A stretch of 64,000 nucleotides of DNA, taken from Skeletonema tropicum. Its lineage: Eukaryota > Bacillariophyta > Thalassiosirophyceae > Thalassiosirales > Thalassiosiraceae. The notes below the pieces were generated by a model that had not been told where the DNA came from, ran no database searches, and saw only the letters and a program-made list of their open reading frames with translations. Of this stretch, positions 43,535-55,400 are shown piece by piece. Position 1 is the first letter of the stretch. Every line of letters starts with the position of its first letter. The stretch spans positions 1,302,001 to 1,366,000 of the forward strand of contig CM074145.1 of NCBI GenBank assembly GCA_037178625.1, read 5' to 3'. A program made the translations under genes and the position numbers.

Positions 43535-44425
43535 TTAGCTGTCAAACGTGTTCCAATCTACGAATTCATCACAGAGTTCCTTGTGTCGCCGCCAATGAAT
43601 CTTTTGGCATTCACGAGAGCAATAGTTTGCGTTTCCACATCGAGCACAGCTGAACATGTTGCTTCGTTCCACCCTAAATCTATCTGGCAAAGGGCACTGT
43701 GAATTGCTGCATATCCCTGTCTTTGTTATGGATTTGACTTCTTTGTATTTTTCATCCAAGCAAGAGCAAGGGATGCGCTTCCTCAAATACTTCACAAGAG
43801 TGTGCTCATCGGATTTGATTAGCTCCGTAAACTTTGTCATACCAACTGGCTTATCTTTTTCGCCACTATACAGTGTTGCGAATTCCTCAAAGTAACAAGC
43901 CATGGAAGCAAGAAACTGAGCTCTGCGCAACTCCCCCTCCAGGACTTCTTCTGTCCCATTGAACACGATGAGTGATACAACCTGCTTCAACTTAGAGGGA
44001 ACATACCACACTTCAGGATGTTCTTTTACGGCAGCGTTGGTAGCTGTGATGATATTCTCTCCCAAGTTTCCACGGTGCTGAACTCTAACAAATGCAGCGA
44101 CAAAAGTTTTGGCGAACGCGATCACGTCAACTTCTGTTTTGACATACCCATGATGACATCCATTGCTATGGATTGTAATCAATGATTTTACAATCTGATC
44201 CTCCTCTCTTTCAGCTGCCGCAGCATCCAATGCCTCCTTCTCGACTGCAGCGCGCTTGATTGCCTCCTCCAATAAAGCTTCTTCCTCGGCATTGGTTTGA
44301 GAATCCTCATCGATGTTCAACCGCTCCATCTTCGCATCGAGCGTCCCCTGCTGCTGCCCCTCCTCCTTCCCACCAAATTTCTTGGCCGCCTTCTTGCCCT
44401 TGCCTCGTCCCTTGCTCTTCTTCAT
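43535..44425 (-). CDS. MYND-family protein copy E, intact
   Basis: A 296-codon frame starting MKKSKGRGKGKKAAKKFGGK. It has all family parts: the basic N-terminus, the Glu/Ala helix (LDAKMERLNIDEDSQTNAEE), the helical region from SNGCHHGYVKTEVDVIAFAK to about residue 225, IPCSCLDEKYKEVKSITKTG, and a full MYND finger with the pattern CARCGNANYCSRECQKIHWR, then RHKELC. All expected Cys/His ligands are present. The start is at a true ATG, a few codons shorter than in copies A and G. Its 5' flank matches those of A and B. The role is unknown; the basic N-terminus might bind nucleic acid or act as a nuclear signal. Confidence 0.88.
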   Translation of the reverse strand: MKKSKGRGKGKKAAKKFGGKEEGQQQGTLDAKMERLNIDEDSQTNAEEEALLEEAIKRAAVEKEALDAAAAEREEDQIVKSLITIHSNGCHHGYVKTEVDVIAFAKTFVAAFVRVQHRGNLGENIITATNAAVKEHPEVWYVPSKLKQVVSLIVFNGTEEVLEGELRRAQFLASMACYFEEFATLYSGEKDKPVGMTKFTELIKSDEHTLVKYLRKRIPCSCLDEKYKEVKSITKTGICSNSQCPLPDRFRVERSNMFSCARCGNANYCSRECQKIHWRRHKELCDEFVDWNTFDS

Positions 44426-44720
44426 TGACCAGAGAGTTGCTAGCAGAGAAATATCAATGTTGCACCACGACGGCCGCTCTATCTGCGGGAAGCTCCGCTC
44501 TCAGCTTCGGCTTCAGAATATTATCGGGGAGGGAAGCAGTTTGATGGGATTGCAGAAAAATTCTACAGCTCAGTTCCTCCACCGTCACCGACCGCAGCAA
44601 TATCGTAATTTGTTGCATTGGACACTTGCTGTAGTGAAAGTGCTAAGCGGTGTAGCGAGGTGGAGGGAGAGCGAGGGAAAGTTTTCTTACGAAGTATTGT
44701 CTACCACTGCTACCTCCTAC

Positions 44721-45130
44721 CTACCTCCGTCTTTGTGAGATGGATTTGACTTCTTCATGTTTCTCATGCAAGCAAGAGCAAGGGATGCGCATCCTCACAT
44801 GCTTCACAAGCGTGTGCTCGTCGACGCGGAATAGCTTGGAAAAAGTTCGTCGAATCAACCCTGAATTTCTTTGCGACAACAGTGCACTGTTGTATCTCAT
44901 TAAGTAACAAGTAATTGCAGCAAGAACCCAAGGTCTCTCAAACTCTCCCTCTAAGAGAATTCCATGCCTTTGAATGAATAAACGCAAGGATAAAAACAGC
45001 TTCAACTTTAAGACAACACGTCTAGGTCACCATGTGTTCACGCCCTCTTGGCGAAGCCGCTCCCCAACTCTCTCAAATCCCCCTCAAAGAAATATTCCGT
45101 CTCTTTGAATAAACAAAAGGATACATTTGG
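44721..45130 (-). pseudogene. MYND-family copy F, short fragment
   Basis: The frame 45005-44721 encodes part of the helical region (LFIQRHGILLEGEFERPWVL, then VDEHTLVKHVRMRIPCSCLH) and stops before the finger. Just upstream at about 45060-45130 another piece reads KCILLFIQRDGIFL, a second copy of the same segment, so this is a duplicated and decayed remnant. Confidence 0.7.
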
Positions 45131-45835
45131 GCAGCTTTGATTTGATTACCCGCGCGTTATTCGCTCCCCCCCCCCCCCTCGTTTTGAGAGCCCAGTCCAA
45201 GACTGTGTAGAACAACAGCAATATGCAGAACCCGGTGCCATCTCTAGAAGCTGAGATTGTCTCAGCAGCAAGACTTCGTATACCGGTATGACAGAGGGAG
45301 TTACGTAAGTGCAGTACTCTACTGTTATCTAACTCGTATGTTAGTTGATGATGCATGCTAAACCTAAAGACCCTCACAAAAAAGAGGCAGGCAGCAGGGA
45401 TGATATGCTCGCCTGGATGGAGGGCCAGGTTCACTGTTCTTCTCTCACGTGAGATTGTTATGATGTTGTTCCCACTGGCAGCTCCAGCTCTGCTCCCAAT
45501 CATGCATTTCTTTATCGAACACTTAAAACGAGAGACAGAAACTCTCTCTAGGGCTCTAGAGAGAGAGAGGAACACAAATGGATGACGAAGATGCCAGGAC
45601 GTCTCATCATGAAATATAGAGATGAAACGATAAACAAGAAAATGATGATGATGAAAGGAGGCGTTCATTTTAGAATTGGCTCAGTCGTGAGCAGAGTTTA
45701 CCGATCCCTGGAGATAATCTCACTTCGCTGAGGAAATAATATGATACTTCTTTTCAGGGCTTTCAAGTAACTTCTTTAGACGGTGTCTTGTATAGTATGT
45801 ACTTTGCTTGTTCTCAACGCAAAACGACAGATTCC

Positions 45836-46765
45836 TCATGGCTCTTGCTTCCTAGATTCCCACATCGACATCAAAGCTACGTGTTCAGCACAACTGCTTT
45901 TGTGTCGCCGCCAATCGGCCTTTTGGCATTCACGAGAGCAATAGTTTGCGTTTCCACATCGAGCACAGCTGAACATGTTGCTTCGTTCCACCCTAAATCT
46001 ATCTGGCAAAGGGCACTGCGAATTGCTGCATATCCCCGTCTTTGTTATTGATTTGACTTCTTTGTATTTTTCATCCAGGCAAGAGCATGGGATACTCTTC
46101 CTCAAATACTTCACAAGAGTGTGCTCATCGGATTTGAATAGCTCCATCAATTTTGCACTGAGTAGCTTGTCTGCGCCATTTTCACTTAAGAATGATGCGA
46201 ATTGATTGAAGTAACAAGCTATGGAAGCAAGAAATCGAGCTCTGCTAAACTCACCCTCTAGGACTTTTTGTGTCCCATTGAATAAGAAGAGAGATACAAC
46301 CTGCTTCAACTTAGAGCAATCGAACCACACGTCAGGATATTTTTCTACAACAACTTTGGTAGCTATGCGGAGGTTCTCTCCAAAGTTTATATGGAGCCCA
46401 GCTCTAACAAATTCAGCAAGAAACGTTTCGGTGAACGTGATAATTTCATCTTCTATTTCAACGCACCGATACCCATGATGACATCCATTGCTATGGATTG
46501 TAATCAATGATATTACAATCTGATCCTCCTCACCCTCACTTTCAGCGGTCTCAGCATCCAATGCCTCCTTCTCGGCTGCAGCGCGCTTGATGGCTTCCTC
46601 CAATAAAGCTTCCTCATCGGCATTGGTTTGAGAATCCTCATCGATGTTCAACCGCTCCATCTGCTTATCGAGCGTCCCCTGTTGCTGCCCCTCCTCCTTC
46701 CCACCAAATTTCTTGGCAGCCCTCTTGCCCTTGCCCCGACTCTTCTTCTTCTTTTTCGACGCCAT
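45836..46765 (-). CDS. MYND-family protein copy G, intact
   Basis: I choose the ATG at 46765 (aagccATGG context, MASKKKKKSRGKGKRAAKKF), which matches the start of copies A and B; the frame is open for 16 more codons upstream (from 46813). The product has 309 residues, with the Glu/Ala helix, the helical region (SNGCHHGYRCVEIEDEIITF and on), IPCSCLDEKYKEVKSITKTG, and the full MYND finger (CARCGNANYCSRECQKADWR, then RHKSSC). Its 5' flank differs from the flank shared by A, B and E, so it was probably duplicated separately or earlier. It is closest to copy E in the finger region. Confidence 0.88.
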   Translation of the reverse strand: MASKKKKKSRGKGKRAAKKFGGKEEGQQQGTLDKQMERLNIDEDSQTNADEEALLEEAIKRAAAEKEALDAETAESEGEEDQIVISLITIHSNGCHHGYRCVEIEDEIITFTETFLAEFVRAGLHINFGENLRIATKVVVEKYPDVWFDCSKLKQVVSLFLFNGTQKVLEGEFSRARFLASIACYFNQFASFLSENGADKLLSAKLMELFKSDEHTLVKYLRKSIPCSCLDEKYKEVKSITKTGICSNSQCPLPDRFRVERSNMFSCARCGNANYCSRECQKADWRRHKSSCAEHVALMSMWESRKQEP

Positions 46766-46813
46766 GGCTTGCCGATCGGTTTGCTGCGACGGCAGCTCTA
46801 TCAATAATTTCAC

Positions 46814-47199
46814 TGCAGGATGCTAAGCGACTGTGACAAGAGTTGAGTGAATCGGCTGCGCTGCGGGATGTAACTCGGGTCGTTGTTGAGTGTTGCCTTC
46901 ATTCAGTGTGTGCTGGAGAACTGAGCGAGACAGAGAATAGGAACCCTTTTAGGGTTAATGAAATATCATACTTGATAGATTTTTAAAATATTTAATTGAA
47001 ATTGACCCATACGAATATCTACCTGATAGAAGTTTTTCCATTTAGTCATACGTTTACGCTACCCTAATCTTCCATCTTCGCCCCACCACCCACCACAAAG
47101 CAAAATTTGCGCTGACGATGATGTCGAAAAGAAACGCTGTAGAGCCATCGAACTGATATCTGCACCATCACACTATCCATCAAAGGCACAGGTTCAATA
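46814..47199. other. Divergent intergenic region
   Basis: This separates MYND copy G (minus strand) from the gene at 47200 (plus strand) and should hold both promoters. A small palindrome acccttttagggtt lies near 46943. No other element is clear. Confidence 0.4.
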
Positions 47200-48753
47200 A
47201 TGATATCGTTAACAAGTTGCTGGACGAATCTGATATTATTGATCTCCTTCCAACTTGTTCAACTTGCATCATCGCTATCATCACCATCGTCAACCATAAC
47301 AGCGATGCTCTCATCATCATCACAAACTACAGCTCCCAAACTAATCACCATTAGCGAACACATCTGGAGGAAACAAGCATCCACTCACTCGCAGCGCATA
47401 CGGCACCTCCTACAGCCGGGCCTAACTCCTCTCGATAATGACATCAATTCTGGCAAGAATAAACAAAGACGACGGCAACAACATTATGTAGATGATTGGA
47501 CAGCGCTGGATCCAGTCAATCCGATATATAATTTCTTGATTGAATATTATGGATTGAAGGGGGCCAAGGGACCTAGACGGTTGGCGAGGTGGGCTCCTGA
47601 TCCAAAGTTATTGTGGGGGGAACATCATGGCCATGATGATTGCATGCTATCATCATCATCTGTAGAAAAGGAACGACAGCAACAAACTATTTACCAAGCA
47701 GCGATGAAGGCATCACACGGATTGGGAGGGATACTTCTTGAAAATGCAACTATAGATGATCTTGGTGGGACTCTTCATATGCGAGGGGGTGTTCCTGTTC
47801 CAATGATCGATTCAGAGGGAGATCCAGACACAGACACAGAAGAACAACAATTGCATGGAGTATTGTACAATCCAGCAGTCTTTTACAATCGACACTTACC
47901 ACTCAACAACAACGAAGACAAAGAACGGAAACTCCAACTACTAAAAACAATCGCCCCATTCCAATGGTACACCTCCATCCTCCGCCAAACACTCTCCTCC
48001 GACCCCATCCTCCACTGCTACGGCCTACACGAATGGGCCATGCAATACCACCCCGAGGGAGCTGATCCACCACCCTCGGCGAAATACCAATCCAGTCTCA
48101 ACCTACGCGTCTCACGACAAGTTATCAATGACACTGTCGAACGCAAGGGAGTGCGGTGCACACATGTCGATGCCCTCCGTTTCTTTGCCCCCGCAGCCGG
48201 ACCATTAAATCATCATGGTGCATCCCTACAACGGATGGATCAATTACGATTGGAACAAAAGGGATGTGTTCATGCTCACATGGACCTATTAAAGATTGGG
48301 CTGAAATTACAAGGGTTTATTGATTCAGAGTTAATGGGTGATATATTGGAGATTGCATTAGAAGCACGGAGGTTGGATGTCGAGGCGAGTCCGTATGATG
48401 CTACGGGGTATGGTGTGGGGATTGTCCCGATTGAAACGAATGAGGGACGAAAGGTTTATAGGGAGAGACAGATTGGGTTGATGAAACGGGCGGAACCGGT
48501 GAGGCAACGGTTGTTGGATGCGTATGAGGTGTTTATGAAGATTGCGTTTGATGAGAGTTTGTTGGTGGGGGGTAGTGGTGAGGAGTTTGTTGGGAAACGA
48601 ACATCATCGTCAGTTGATGATGAGAAGAATGTTGTGACAACAAAAAGTGGGAGCAATGATACTGGTGATGGACCTTATGTGGCACCGGAGAGACTTGCCT
48701 TGGCTGAACCAGGAGGGCTGCCGTGGCGGAAGAACTTGATAGAGAAGTCATGA
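47200..48753 (+). CDS. Bacterial-type protein of a family often labelled 3-methyladenine DNA glycosylase
   Basis: A single exon of 517 codons. The N-terminus is hydrophobic (TNLILLISFQLVQLASSLSS) and may be a signal or transit peptide. The body follows a family I know from actinobacteria and other bacteria, annotated 3-methyladenine DNA glycosylase without clear experimental support: NPIYNFLIEYYGLKG, RRLARWAPDP, HCYGLHEWAMQYH, GVRCTHVDALRFFAPAAGPL, KGCVHAHMDLLKIGLKLQGF and LDVEASPYDATGYG. The conserved His, Asp and Glu residues in GLHEWAM, THVDALRFF and HAHMDL suggest an enzyme active site. No intron is seen. The next gene on the right converges on it. I would not rely on the glycosylase label. 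Confidence 0.75.
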   Translation: MISLTSCWTNLILLISFQLVQLASSLSSPSSTITAMLSSSSQTTAPKLITISEHIWRKQASTHSQRIRHLLQPGLTPLDNDINSGKNKQRRRQQHYVDDWTALDPVNPIYNFLIEYYGLKGAKGPRRLARWAPDPKLLWGEHHGHDDCMLSSSSVEKERQQQTIYQAAMKASHGLGGILLENATIDDLGGTLHMRGGVPVPMIDSEGDPDTDTEEQQLHGVLYNPAVFYNRHLPLNNNEDKERKLQLLKTIAPFQWYTSILRQTLSSDPILHCYGLHEWAMQYHPEGADPPPSAKYQSSLNLRVSRQVINDTVERKGVRCTHVDALRFFAPAAGPLNHHGASLQRMDQLRLEQKGCVHAHMDLLKIGLKLQGFIDSELMGDILEIALEARRLDVEASPYDATGYGVGIVPIETNEGRKVYRERQIGLMKRAEPVRQRLLDAYEVFMKIAFDESLLVGGSGEEFVGKRTSSSVDDEKNVVTTKSGSNDTGDGPYVAPERLALAEPGGLPWRKNLIEKS

Positions 48754-49493
48754 GATTGTGCGTTGTGCTGTGTGCTGTGTGGCTTTGATGTGAAAACATT
48801 GTAATTCGAGATAGGTTTCAACCTTACTACTGTTGCTACTCAGCTTTTTCCTATTATTTGACTGACGATTTTGGGAATATCTCTATGGTCTCAAATGATT
48901 ACGATACTGTCACTCCAGTTCTAAGTTCTACAGTAGTAATGTTGTTGATGGGTAATGCATAGTATTATTAAGTTTATGATTAACACGTCTATCATCACCG
49001 GCCACATACTTGTCTCAAAATTTAAGATCTGTGACAGTAGGGCCCGATTTGACAGTGTAGTCATAAGTATCTCTAGAGAGAGGTAGGTCTATCTATTTGA
49101 AGGCTATGATCTGTGAATGTCTCATATGTAGTTCTGTACATCATTCAAACGTAGCTTGAACATCATTCAAACGTAGCTTTGTAGGGGTATCACGACGAAT
49201 TTGAACGGAGGAATCAAAATTTTGACGATCATTATCGCTGCATAATATGTTGATAATGAGTGTCGAGGCGGTATTGATTTTGAGTGTGGTTGCATCTAAC
49301 CCGCAACGACGCAGATCTTGCTCAACTTTCTTGAGTTGAGACCTAGCTAACCCTTTGTATGTGTGTGGCCGAAGAGCGTGAACGTTTCTCCGTCAGTGAA
49401 TGCACTGCTTTTAGGGATAAAGAAAATATAATAATAATAACAATAACTTAACGTCGCTTGCGACTTACAAACATATCAAGATACTCATTTTGC
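48754..49493. other. Gap between convergent genes
   Basis: Contains the 3' ends of two convergent genes. A short direct repeat (catcattcaaacgtagctt) occurs at about 49140 and 49162. No gene is seen. Confidence 0.45.
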
Positions 49494-52400
49494 TCAAACA
49501 CCTTGGTCGTCAGCACGAGCCTTTACAGCATCCACTACCTCAACCATGTCACCAATAGTCTTGGCTTCGACCAAATCAGATGCCATTATATTTAATCGTC
49601 TCTGCTTCGTCGAAAAGTTCTTGTTGAGCAAGTTGACTAGGATGGGAACGCCAATTGATGCCAACCCGCACTCTTCCAAAGTATACTCCATCAAGGGTTC
49701 AATTCCAGTCATGCCTTCAATAAGTTCGGCCAAAAGCGTGGCAGTATCCTCGTCATCGCTGTCTTCGACTGACATAAAAATTCTCTTGATTCTGGATACT
49801 GCAGCAAAGGAAAGGAAGAAGTAAGTTTAGATTCTCGCTCAGTAAGTATGGCAGTCAGTGATCAAGTCCATTCCTCATACAAATACTTACATGCATCACC
49901 CAAAATTGGCTGGAGCTGGAGATCATTCATCACACTTGAGAAACCAACAACGAGTAGTACGAGATAAAAGTATTCATACCACTCCACTGGGCATGGGGCG
50001 GGGCTAAACCAGTAGAAGTCCTTCCGGTATCTCCACCAGTTCCACATGTGACCATGTCGAGTAGCAGCAAAGTACCATTGCCCAACGATTTGATGGAACA
50101 AGAAACAATTGTACGCGTTTGGTGCTAGAGTGTTTGACAAAAATTTCCAACGCAAGATTTGAGCGGTATATCCTTGTCCGGTCGAGAGGGCGTAGATCCA
50201 AAGTGTGGTCAAAGGAGCGAAGATGCGGCCCCCAATATTGTCCCAGAGACGATTGGAACTCGCCGAATCCGTTTTCTGATTGGCGGCACCTGGGCGCATG
50301 TACATTTCATCATCATAAGGCTGAACTCCTTGCATGACGAGTGCAACGCTCATACTAATCATCAGCAAGGTAATCAGATCAGCCACCCATCCCCACCTGC
50401 GAGCGCCGTGTTTCTCGGCTGGACGGTGAGCATCATACAAAAAGGCGGCGGCCACACCTATGACAAAGTAAATCTGCCAGAAGGGACCAAACAAATAAAA
50501 GGACAAAACTCCGGCATTTTGAACAACTCCAACAGTTGGTTTGCCGTTTTCGTCATAATTTCCGTAATCCTCCATATCCTTCCAAATAAACCACGCACCC
50601 GTGCAGATTGCGGCATTGGCCACTAACAGCCCGATAAGCCATGTCAACAACAACCTCACGTTCTTTCGAGTCTTGTCATAAAAGTAATTGTAGGTGACCG
50701 GAAAACAGGCTAGGCAGCAGTAGTACATGGAACTGAACCAAAGGTAGTAACCCAGCCACCAGGTAGCCTGCCAGGTAATCGGCCAGAATGGCGAGATAGC
50801 AAGACCGAAGATGTAAGTGAATATAGTGAGGAACAAACTCTTCCAGTAGCTATCAGGCGTGGCTGGTGTACCCTCGCAGAAGAGTGGAGCGTAAGAGCCA
50901 TCTTCTAGGTACAGATCGTCAGGTTGAGCTTCCCAATTGAAATCTTTGCGGAACGTGCTCGGTCGGCAGACAATGAGAAGATTGATTAGGCCAAAAGTAA
51001 GAGCCACTGCGTACATTGGATACATTGAGCCTATTCTTGCCAAGAAGTAAGAGAATTTCTTCTGGATGGTGGGATTCATGGGTGATGCCATAGAGTAACC
51101 ACCCAAAGTGAAGAAGACGTGAACGTGCCAGGGCCAGCCTCTCATATTATTGAATGGTCCCCAACTTTTATTGTCGCCAATATGCATGAACATAACGTAG
51201 CAAGCGAGAACAAAACGGAAAGCACCGATTACTCCCCAATCCACCTTTGTCTTTGTCGATGACTTGGAGACATCATTCTCGTCTTCCGTTGGATCCAATC
51301 CCAAATGCGTTGATAAATTCACCCTGATATACTTCTTGGTTTTTGTCTTCGGCAGCTGGTCGTCAGTGACGATAATCCACTTTGTTGGCCATTTGATCTG
51401 AATAGAGACGACCGATGGACATATAAGGCATGTTAGGATAAGAATATCAGGTAACAGAAACCAGAGTCAACAACAACTCTGATTACCGCAAATAAAGAAA
51501 ACCATCACTTACTGGTGCCAACTTGGCTGCCTTTAAACATGCCCTCATTTCTGCAGACACTTTCTTCAAGGTAGCGTTAGCATATTCTTCTTGTTGCTCA
51601 ACCGTATGCTGTGACATTGACAAATGATATGAAAACACACGATGCAACGACCACCGAAGTGGATCCCGACTCTTCCCTTCTGGTCGATTATTGATGTCAG
51701 CTGTACACGAAGGTGAGAGCACCAAGGCACAACCAACTTCTTCTCCGTACAGCTTTGATGGGACGGCGAAACAGATAGATGTTTGAATCAATGGGTGAGA
51801 CTTCAGTGGCTCTTCGACTTCAAAAGGAGAAACTTGCTCGCCGCCTTTCTTAATAAGTTCCTTGGCACGACCCTTCAAGCTGAGATAACCATCACTATCG
51901 ATCACACCAATGTCTCCAGTGAGAAAATAGGGCAACGGGTTTTTACTCTCCGCGATGGACAAGTAAAAGAAAGACTTTTGATCAGCCTCCGGGTTGTCTA
52001 GGTAGTTCTTCAAGACAGTTGGACCAGAAATAGCGACTTCTCCCTCTACGCCCGGCGGTAGTGGCCTCAAGTTACCACGAGATACAATTGCAGTCGAAGC
52101 TGCTACTGGAATACCGACAGAACCTGGCTTAGAGTAAAAAGCGTCATCTTTTCCAGCTGGGGGCTGCGATATTGGCATCTGTTCGCTCATAGAATATGTA
52201 GAATAGATTGGCACACCACCATACGCAGCAGCAAGGGCCTCGCCATCTGGGCCCAACAAAGCTGCAGCTCCGGATCGAATCATCCGAAGAGAGTGCCCCC
52301 GTGGCCCAGATCCCGTTGGTCCCAACCCCCATTCTATTATATTTCTCATCTCTTGCTGCCATGTTCTTTAGGAAGCTCACGGTCGTATTGTGGATTGTAG

Positions 52401-55400
52401 GCACCGAGCTGTACCAAGTTGGTTTAGGGTTGGACAATCCCAGTGCCTGAACCATACGAGAGGGATCATAAGGATCGGGATCGCACGACACTGCTCCTCC
52501 AGAGGTAACAGTACAAAGGATCGAAGCACTAATGCCACCGATGTGGAACAAAGGCATGACAGAGTAGCACACATCTCTCTCAGTAAGTTGCTGGGTAAAC
52601 GAACACGATGAGTAAGAGTGGCGGCAGAGAAAATAAAGATTCATTCCCGATAATTTGCACTAATCACGTACCATAGCATGTGCAATAATTGCCCCGTTTG
52701 TGATGAGATCATACTGAGTTAGTGGTACACCTTTAGGCCGCGCAGTTGTTCCAGAAGTACGAAGCAATAGACATGTTCCATCCTCGGCGTTCATCAAGGG
52801 TTGTCTCCCAAAACTTAACAGCTTAGCCGTTCTTGAATTCATGTGGTACTCAAACAAACCAGGCTTTTCTCCACCTACAGCAGAAGCTCTGTGAATCTTG
52901 GCGTTGCGAGTTGCAGCATACTTTTCAAACGCTGCTTCCACGCCAGGACACTCGACTCCATCAAAAAGGATGAGGTGCTTAGCATCAAACTGATCCAGGG
53001 CATCAAGGGCATCAGGCTCAGCAGTACCAGGGGCTAGTGGGGCCGCAGCTGTTTGGGCTCCAATCGACAAGAAAGCGACTGTTGACAAAGCACTACCGCC
53101 CGGGGGAGCAGCATATGCGACAACTTCTCCTTGGTCGACGCCCAATGCGCGAAGATCTCCTGCTCCTCCGTCAATAAAGCTCAATAAATCTCCATAGGTA
53201 GTATTTTGGTTGGCATTCATATTTCGAGAAGTATAAATAAATGGCTTCTCTGCAGGCCGTGCAGACAACGCACCTCGAATCGTAGCTCCACCGTTAAATA
53301 CTCCTTCAGGAAGCAACTTGTGGTTCAGCTTCACAAGGGCGACTTGGGATTCCTTCAGAAGGTGAATTGAGGATACCTTATTCATTTGTGTATATTTTGG
53401 AGCCCTGTCAGTTCTCGTAAGCGGAGGCCTGCCCAAAAACCTTGCAAAACTCCTCAATGCGGTACACAGATCGTCGTCCAGACTGACATTACGAGGCACT
53501 CCGTGCCCACCAGGCATATATCTGACTTCACGAGTTGCATACAATGAAGCATTCTTTTCACTCTTTGCTTTGAATTCATCATCCATACCAATGATATGGA
53601 ACGATGGAAGAAGAATTGTGCCAGCCCCAATTTGAGAACAACCAATTACCTCACGGATAGTTGAGATATCAGGTGCAGCACATGCGAGAATGGCAAACTT
53701 GAATGGAGGCTGTTCAAGGTTGATGGGGCCACGCGTCAAATTTCCCCAGAACGACGCTCGTCGTTGCCTTGGAGCCTGGCTCTGTAATGCTGATGCTCGA
53801 CGTTGTCTTGGAGCCTGGCTCTGTATCTGTAATTCTGATGCTCGACGTTGTCTTGGAGCCTGGCTCTGTAATGCTGATGCTCGACGTTGTCTTGGAGCCT
53901 GGCTCTGTAATTCTGATGCTCGACGTTGTCTTGGAGCCTGGCTCTGTAATTCTGATGCTCGACGTTGTCTTGGAGCCTGACTCTGTAACTCTGATGCTCG
54001 ACGTGGGCGGGCCGGACGAGGAGCCTGATTCTTTAATATCGATACACGGCGTGGGCGGGGAGTCTCATTGTTGTTATTACTGCCATTGAGCATTGAAAGC
54101 CTTCGAACGAATATATTTACATTTCCAGTAGAACCTCTCCTCGTGGGAAGGGATGTTTGAGCATTCGACAAATTGGTGACATCATGTGCCGCCCTAACTT
54201 GTTGGTGTTGATCACGCAAAGTCAGTAGGTCACGAAGTTCTGTATCTCTCGTAAGATTAGCCACGAGAGATGCAACTACCGCACCAGATGAAAACCCATA
54301 AATGCCATCAAATGGGCCGTGCATGTGGCAATAATTGACAACATCCCGCACAGCTCTGATGACGGATGCGGAGTCATCCTTGTCGAACCATGAATAGAAT
54401 GGGCCTTGAATTAGTCCGTCTAGACTATAGTGAGCTTCAGCGACTTCAACTCCTCCTTGTAGATAGTCGATATCGTAGTCATCATCTGTGATGTGCAAGT
54501 TCGATAGCTGCAACCTTGTCACATTATTGTTGCTTTGAGCACCATGTAGGGCCAGGATTCGGGTTCGATAAGTCAATTCGACAGCTGGACGCAAAGCCTG
54601 CATTTCATCATCGTCTTCTCCATCTGAATCTGATAATGATGATGAAGCTTCTTCATGTTCATGTTCATGTGAATTTGATATTCTTCTAGGCCTAGGCGGA
54701 GCCGGCGTATGTAGTAAACTTTGAGCTTCTGCGCAATCGATAATATCAGCATACATTGGCAAAGTATCAGCCATGGAAACGTAGTGCTCCTATTGACAAG
54801 AATAAAGCATTAGAGGGCAGGTGCATATTACAAATGTTCATAAGACCAACGATGGATGTACATAAGACCAACTATATGTCATCAACTACTCACCTGTTTC
54901 GACTTTGCCGCACACCCATCACTGCATACATATATTTTCATTTCCGGAAACAACTCCTTTGCTTCTATGGTAGTCTCTTCCACCGATACATTAGATAGAA
55001 AACCCATGACAAAAAGACACGTGATGCCATTGCTTTCGATGACATCCTTCAGAGCCGTCCCTCTGAATGCACTGAAACCGACACGGTTCTGTAAAATGAT
55101 ATCCGACTCCGCAGGGGTAACTTCATTGGCAATCTCGCTATTCCATGTGTGTTCCACGAAAATGTCCGCCGTGGAGTAGGCGTGCGGATCCCAATCATTG
55201 TCTCTGAAGTTATCTCCGCCTTTCATTAATACCGGGGAATGAACTACCAACGCACCGTTCTCCCTGAGAGATGATGGTAGAAAAATGCGTATACAGTGTC
55301 AGATATTCATGGTGGGGAAAATCGGAAATCATACGATAATCAGTACATGATGCATCACAACAGTAATAAATATCATGATAACAAAGTAGCAAAAGTTTAT

